From positions 250,228-314,227 of the forward strand of contig CAJNDS010002266.1 in assembly GCA_905221605.1 (NCBI GenBank): a stretch of DNA of 64,000 nucleotides. Reading direction: 5' to 3'. A program made the translations under genes and the position numbers. Source of the stretch: Symbiodinium natans. Its lineage: Eukaryota > Sar > Dinophyceae > Suessiales > Symbiodiniaceae. A model generated the notes under the pieces. The model was not told where the DNA came from. It saw only the letters and a program-made list of their open reading frames with translations, and did no database searches. Of this stretch, positions 61,498 through 64,000 are shown in pieces (positions within the stretch are counted from its first letter, which is position 1; every line of letters begins with the position of its first letter).

Positions 61498-63014
61498 CTC
61501 AGCAAACGCCACGGCTTGCGTTTTAAGTTGTTATTTCATAGGGTTTAGGGTTTAGGGTTTAGGGTTCAGGGTTTAGGGTTTGTACGGTGTATAGGGTTCA
61601 TAGGGTGTAGGATGGAGGGGTTTAGCTAGAGGTTTGTAGGGCTTTGGGGTTTATACTGTATACGGTTTACAGGGAACAGGGTTCGTAGGTTTTAGTAAGT
61701 GCTTTAGGGCTAATTTAACTAGGGTAGTCTATACGCTGTGGGTTCATAGGGTGAGTTGGGGGACTGACGGCTCAAAGGGAGTTGCTTGGGGGCTCAAAGG
61801 GTTTGGGGGATATGGGCATATGGGTTTGGTTCTTGGCAATATGCGGCTTGCAGAGCTTGTAGGGTTGAGAGGCAACGGGTAGTTTTCTAATCAGGGGTCT
61901 TTCATTCGGAGACCCATACGAAATACGGCACCCGTTAGACTACGCACCCCAATAAGGAGAACTACCCAAGTGGCATCAATTGGTATAGTAGGGCCGCGCC
62001 CGGCATTGCCTTGGGAGTTCGTCCTGCCACCAACGAACACGAGTGTTTGAAGAGACTCTTCTGACTCTTGGGAATGCCTACAAGGCTGTGCTGAGATGAT
62101 ATTCAACTGTCGAAAAACTTGACACGGAAGTCTTAAGCAGGGTGGTGTAGGAGGGGCGGATTGCGCTATTACAGACTCCTGTGATCGTATGTGGCACCAA
62201 GCACGGGGTCAGATACAAAAACCCTATCCGGGCCTAATCCTGTGAACCCTATTTAGATTCATGGGGTAGTCGAGTTCCCTCAAAGAAGATCAAGCAGGGT
62301 TAGAACTGGGTTTTGCCACACCTGCCCTCCTTACCCTAAAGTGTAAACCCTCAACCCCACCAAGGGAGCTGCGGCTTTGTCTTCGCCTCTGACCAGGCTC
62401 ATGACTTGAAGGGTTCGGGGCTTTAAGGGCTCTAGGGCCTAGGGGCTAACGCGCTCAGGAGTTGAGGGTTTGAGGCCGCAATGGTTGCAGAAGTTCCGCC
62501 GACATGAGAAGCCGGAGGCATTATTGCGTCAGGGGCCACGGGGGCCAATGCTTTGAAAAAGATACCATGCCCGCATACCCTAAACCCCGCCACTCGCTTG
62601 TTTTTTGGGTCGGCCAGGGTGCGGTCTTGTGGGTTATGAGGTTGCAATGCTTAGGGATGCTCCTCATCCAACAAGCCCCTTAACACCAAACCCCATCTCA
62701 TGACAATCGTGATCACATGAACCCCGAAGCCACCAGCTTACCGCTCATTTGCGACCAAAGGCCTTCGACAGCCAAAGGCGGGATAATGGATAAGGGGCTG
62801 CTGGGTTTAGGGTTTAGGGTCGAGGGTCGCAAAAAGATTCAGAGCCTCTAGGAAAACCGCGACGCAGAAAGGCTTAGGTAGGGTCTAATCTATATAGGGT
62901 TCTGGAAGGCTTTCGGCAGGGTGTTTTAGGCACATTTTGGGACTGACTGCGCTGGAGGGTGATCTAGGATGGGGGGGGGGAGCATGTCGAATTCGCGGTG
63001 AACTCCAACCCCAC
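61498..63014. other. Degenerate GGGTTTAGG repeats and unique sequence
   Basis: TTTAGGG at 61,540-61,580, then degenerate GGGTTCATAGGG-like repeats to 61,880. A minus-strand open patch at 62,440-62,570 (LAPVAPDAIMPPASHVGGTS) after TCTTTTTCAAAG is a weak exon candidate. TTTAGGG at 62,803-62,822. Confidence 0.4.
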
Positions 63015-63060
63015 CCAATGCCTCAGGGGTCGCTGGATCCTCGGCAGCAGACGCAATTCC
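63015..63060 (-). CDS. Candidate exon
   Basis: GAAAAAAG then G; ELRLLPRIQRPLRHW; donor GTGGGG. Another frame (IASAAEDPATPEAL) is open as well. No family recognised. Confidence 0.3.
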
Positions 63061-64000
63061 CTTTTTTCGATGACAGCTGCCGAGGCCCTACATTGTTAAC
63101 CCCGCAATCCTAGACCGCAAATACAACAATATATGATTGACAGCAAAAACAGAACTCTAAACTTCATCAAAAGCTACAAGGCAGACAAATTCAAGGCGCA
63201 ATTGAAATGGGGGGTGTACGAACATAAGAGGCCCCCAAAATACAGACCTCAAATTGTAGGATTCCCGTATATTAAGGACCCCTTTAAGGTACCCCGAATA
63301 TCAGACACCCCCAAATTAGCACATGCGAAGCGCAGCTTTGGATGCGCTTCAGATCTCATGACCCTACTGGGAATAGGGTGTGTGTGGGGTGCTGGGGTTC
63401 CAGAAGCAGAAGGGCGGCAAGGGTTGCATCTCCAAACCCGCCTACCGCAACCCCGCATACCATTTCCGAGGGGGGCATCCGGGATTCGGGGCCACACGTG
63501 CTTTATCGGCTGGAGCTCTCTTCTGTTTTGCATGTTATGTCACCCTTCCTGGTGCCGAATCTCCACATTGCCCTACATGGTGCTGAATGTGCTCCACCAA
63601 GGTCAACACCTCAAGGCACCCCACAACTTCTAAACCTAGCACACACACACACACACTCTCTCTCTCGAAGGGCCAAACCCGAAACCCCGGACATCCGTAT
63701 AGGCCTTTTAGCCCCCGAACCTTATACCATAAGACCTGCAGCAGCACCCAGACAGACCTAAACCCACCAGAAACCCAGAAACCCAGAAACCCAGAAACCC
63801 AGAAACCCAGAAACCCAGAAACCCAGAAACCCAGAAACCCAGAAACCCCAGAACCCCTACAGCAAGCATGAGATTCGATTGGGTTAGGAGCTGTAGGGAC
63901 CCTAAACCCTAAACAATAAGCAGGTCGTTCGCCCGCCTCCCACAGCTCGGAGGTCGGTGGCACCCACGACGGGCCCTGGTGCTGGCTCGTAAACCCAGGG
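63061..64000. other. Right end of window: unique sequence, simple repeats
   Basis: Plus-strand ORF 63,133-63,633 (166 codons) overlaps a dispersed repeat at 63,243-63,310 and is doubtful. (CA)n/(CT)n at 63,640-63,665; (AAACCCAG)n, about ten units, at 63,766-63,848. Confidence 0.45.

Noticed and set aside
63133-63633. 166-codon plus-strand ORF
   Set aside because: It overlaps a dispersed repeat shared with 57.2 kb, shows no recognisable family, and the minus strand is open over much of it.
1-64000. Dinoflagellate spliced-leader sequence marking retrogenes
   Set aside because: I looked for the conserved leader end (TTTTGGCTCAAG) by eye and did not find it; a machine search could still find degraded copies.

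Overview
The window is nuclear DNA of a eukaryote, most likely a dinoflagellate alga (Symbiodiniaceae-like). Three observations point there. Telomere-type TTTAGGG/CCCTAAA repeats are scattered through nearly all of it. There is no compact gene layout. The one recognisable gene is cut into very small exons whose introns start with GT, GC or GA and often end in AG followed by G, a combination known from dinoflagellates. No tRNA, rRNA, CRISPR array or bacterial feature was found.

The main content is one very large minus-strand gene. I read about 50 candidate exons, mostly 30-110 bases. About 30 carry conserved motifs or join in frame to ones that do. Read from 51.7 kb down to 7.5 kb they spell, in the right order, the core of a FANCJ/BRIP1-type (XPD/Rad3 family, iron-sulfur) DNA helicase: Q-motif (FPFPPMPPQ), Walker A (SPTG + TGKS), RTHAQL, GSRDQLC with an Fe-S cysteine, [13 protein letters not shown] (split by an intron between D and E), [51 protein letters not shown], and a WLQRHV segment. 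Further minus-strand exon candidates continue to 0.5 kb (C-terminal tail) and lie at 54.1, 61.4 and 63.0 kb (N-terminal extension or a neighbouring gene). The exon calls come from reading the sequence and from memory of family motifs; no alignment or transcript was available.

Introns hold the repeats. In many cases the arrays converge on an exon: CCCTAAA to its left and TTTAGGG to its right on the plus strand. On the sense strand an intron then opens with G-rich TTTAGGG and closes with C-rich CCCTAAA, so its two ends can pair. The largest intron (37,168 to 26,198) contains a 9-kb satellite island free of telomere-like repeats: a big inverted AT-rich minisatellite (27.45-30.1 kb), 55-bp minisatellite blocks with an interspersed larger unit (30.6-35.4 kb) and a GA/CT-rich segment (35.4-36.2 kb), bracketed by an inverted pair of short related sequences.

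Several families of short inverted-repeat (MITE-like) elements also sit in introns and in the 52-64 kb flank. That flank otherwise holds a 445-bp tandem repeat, a duplicated hairpin-bearing element and simple repeats.
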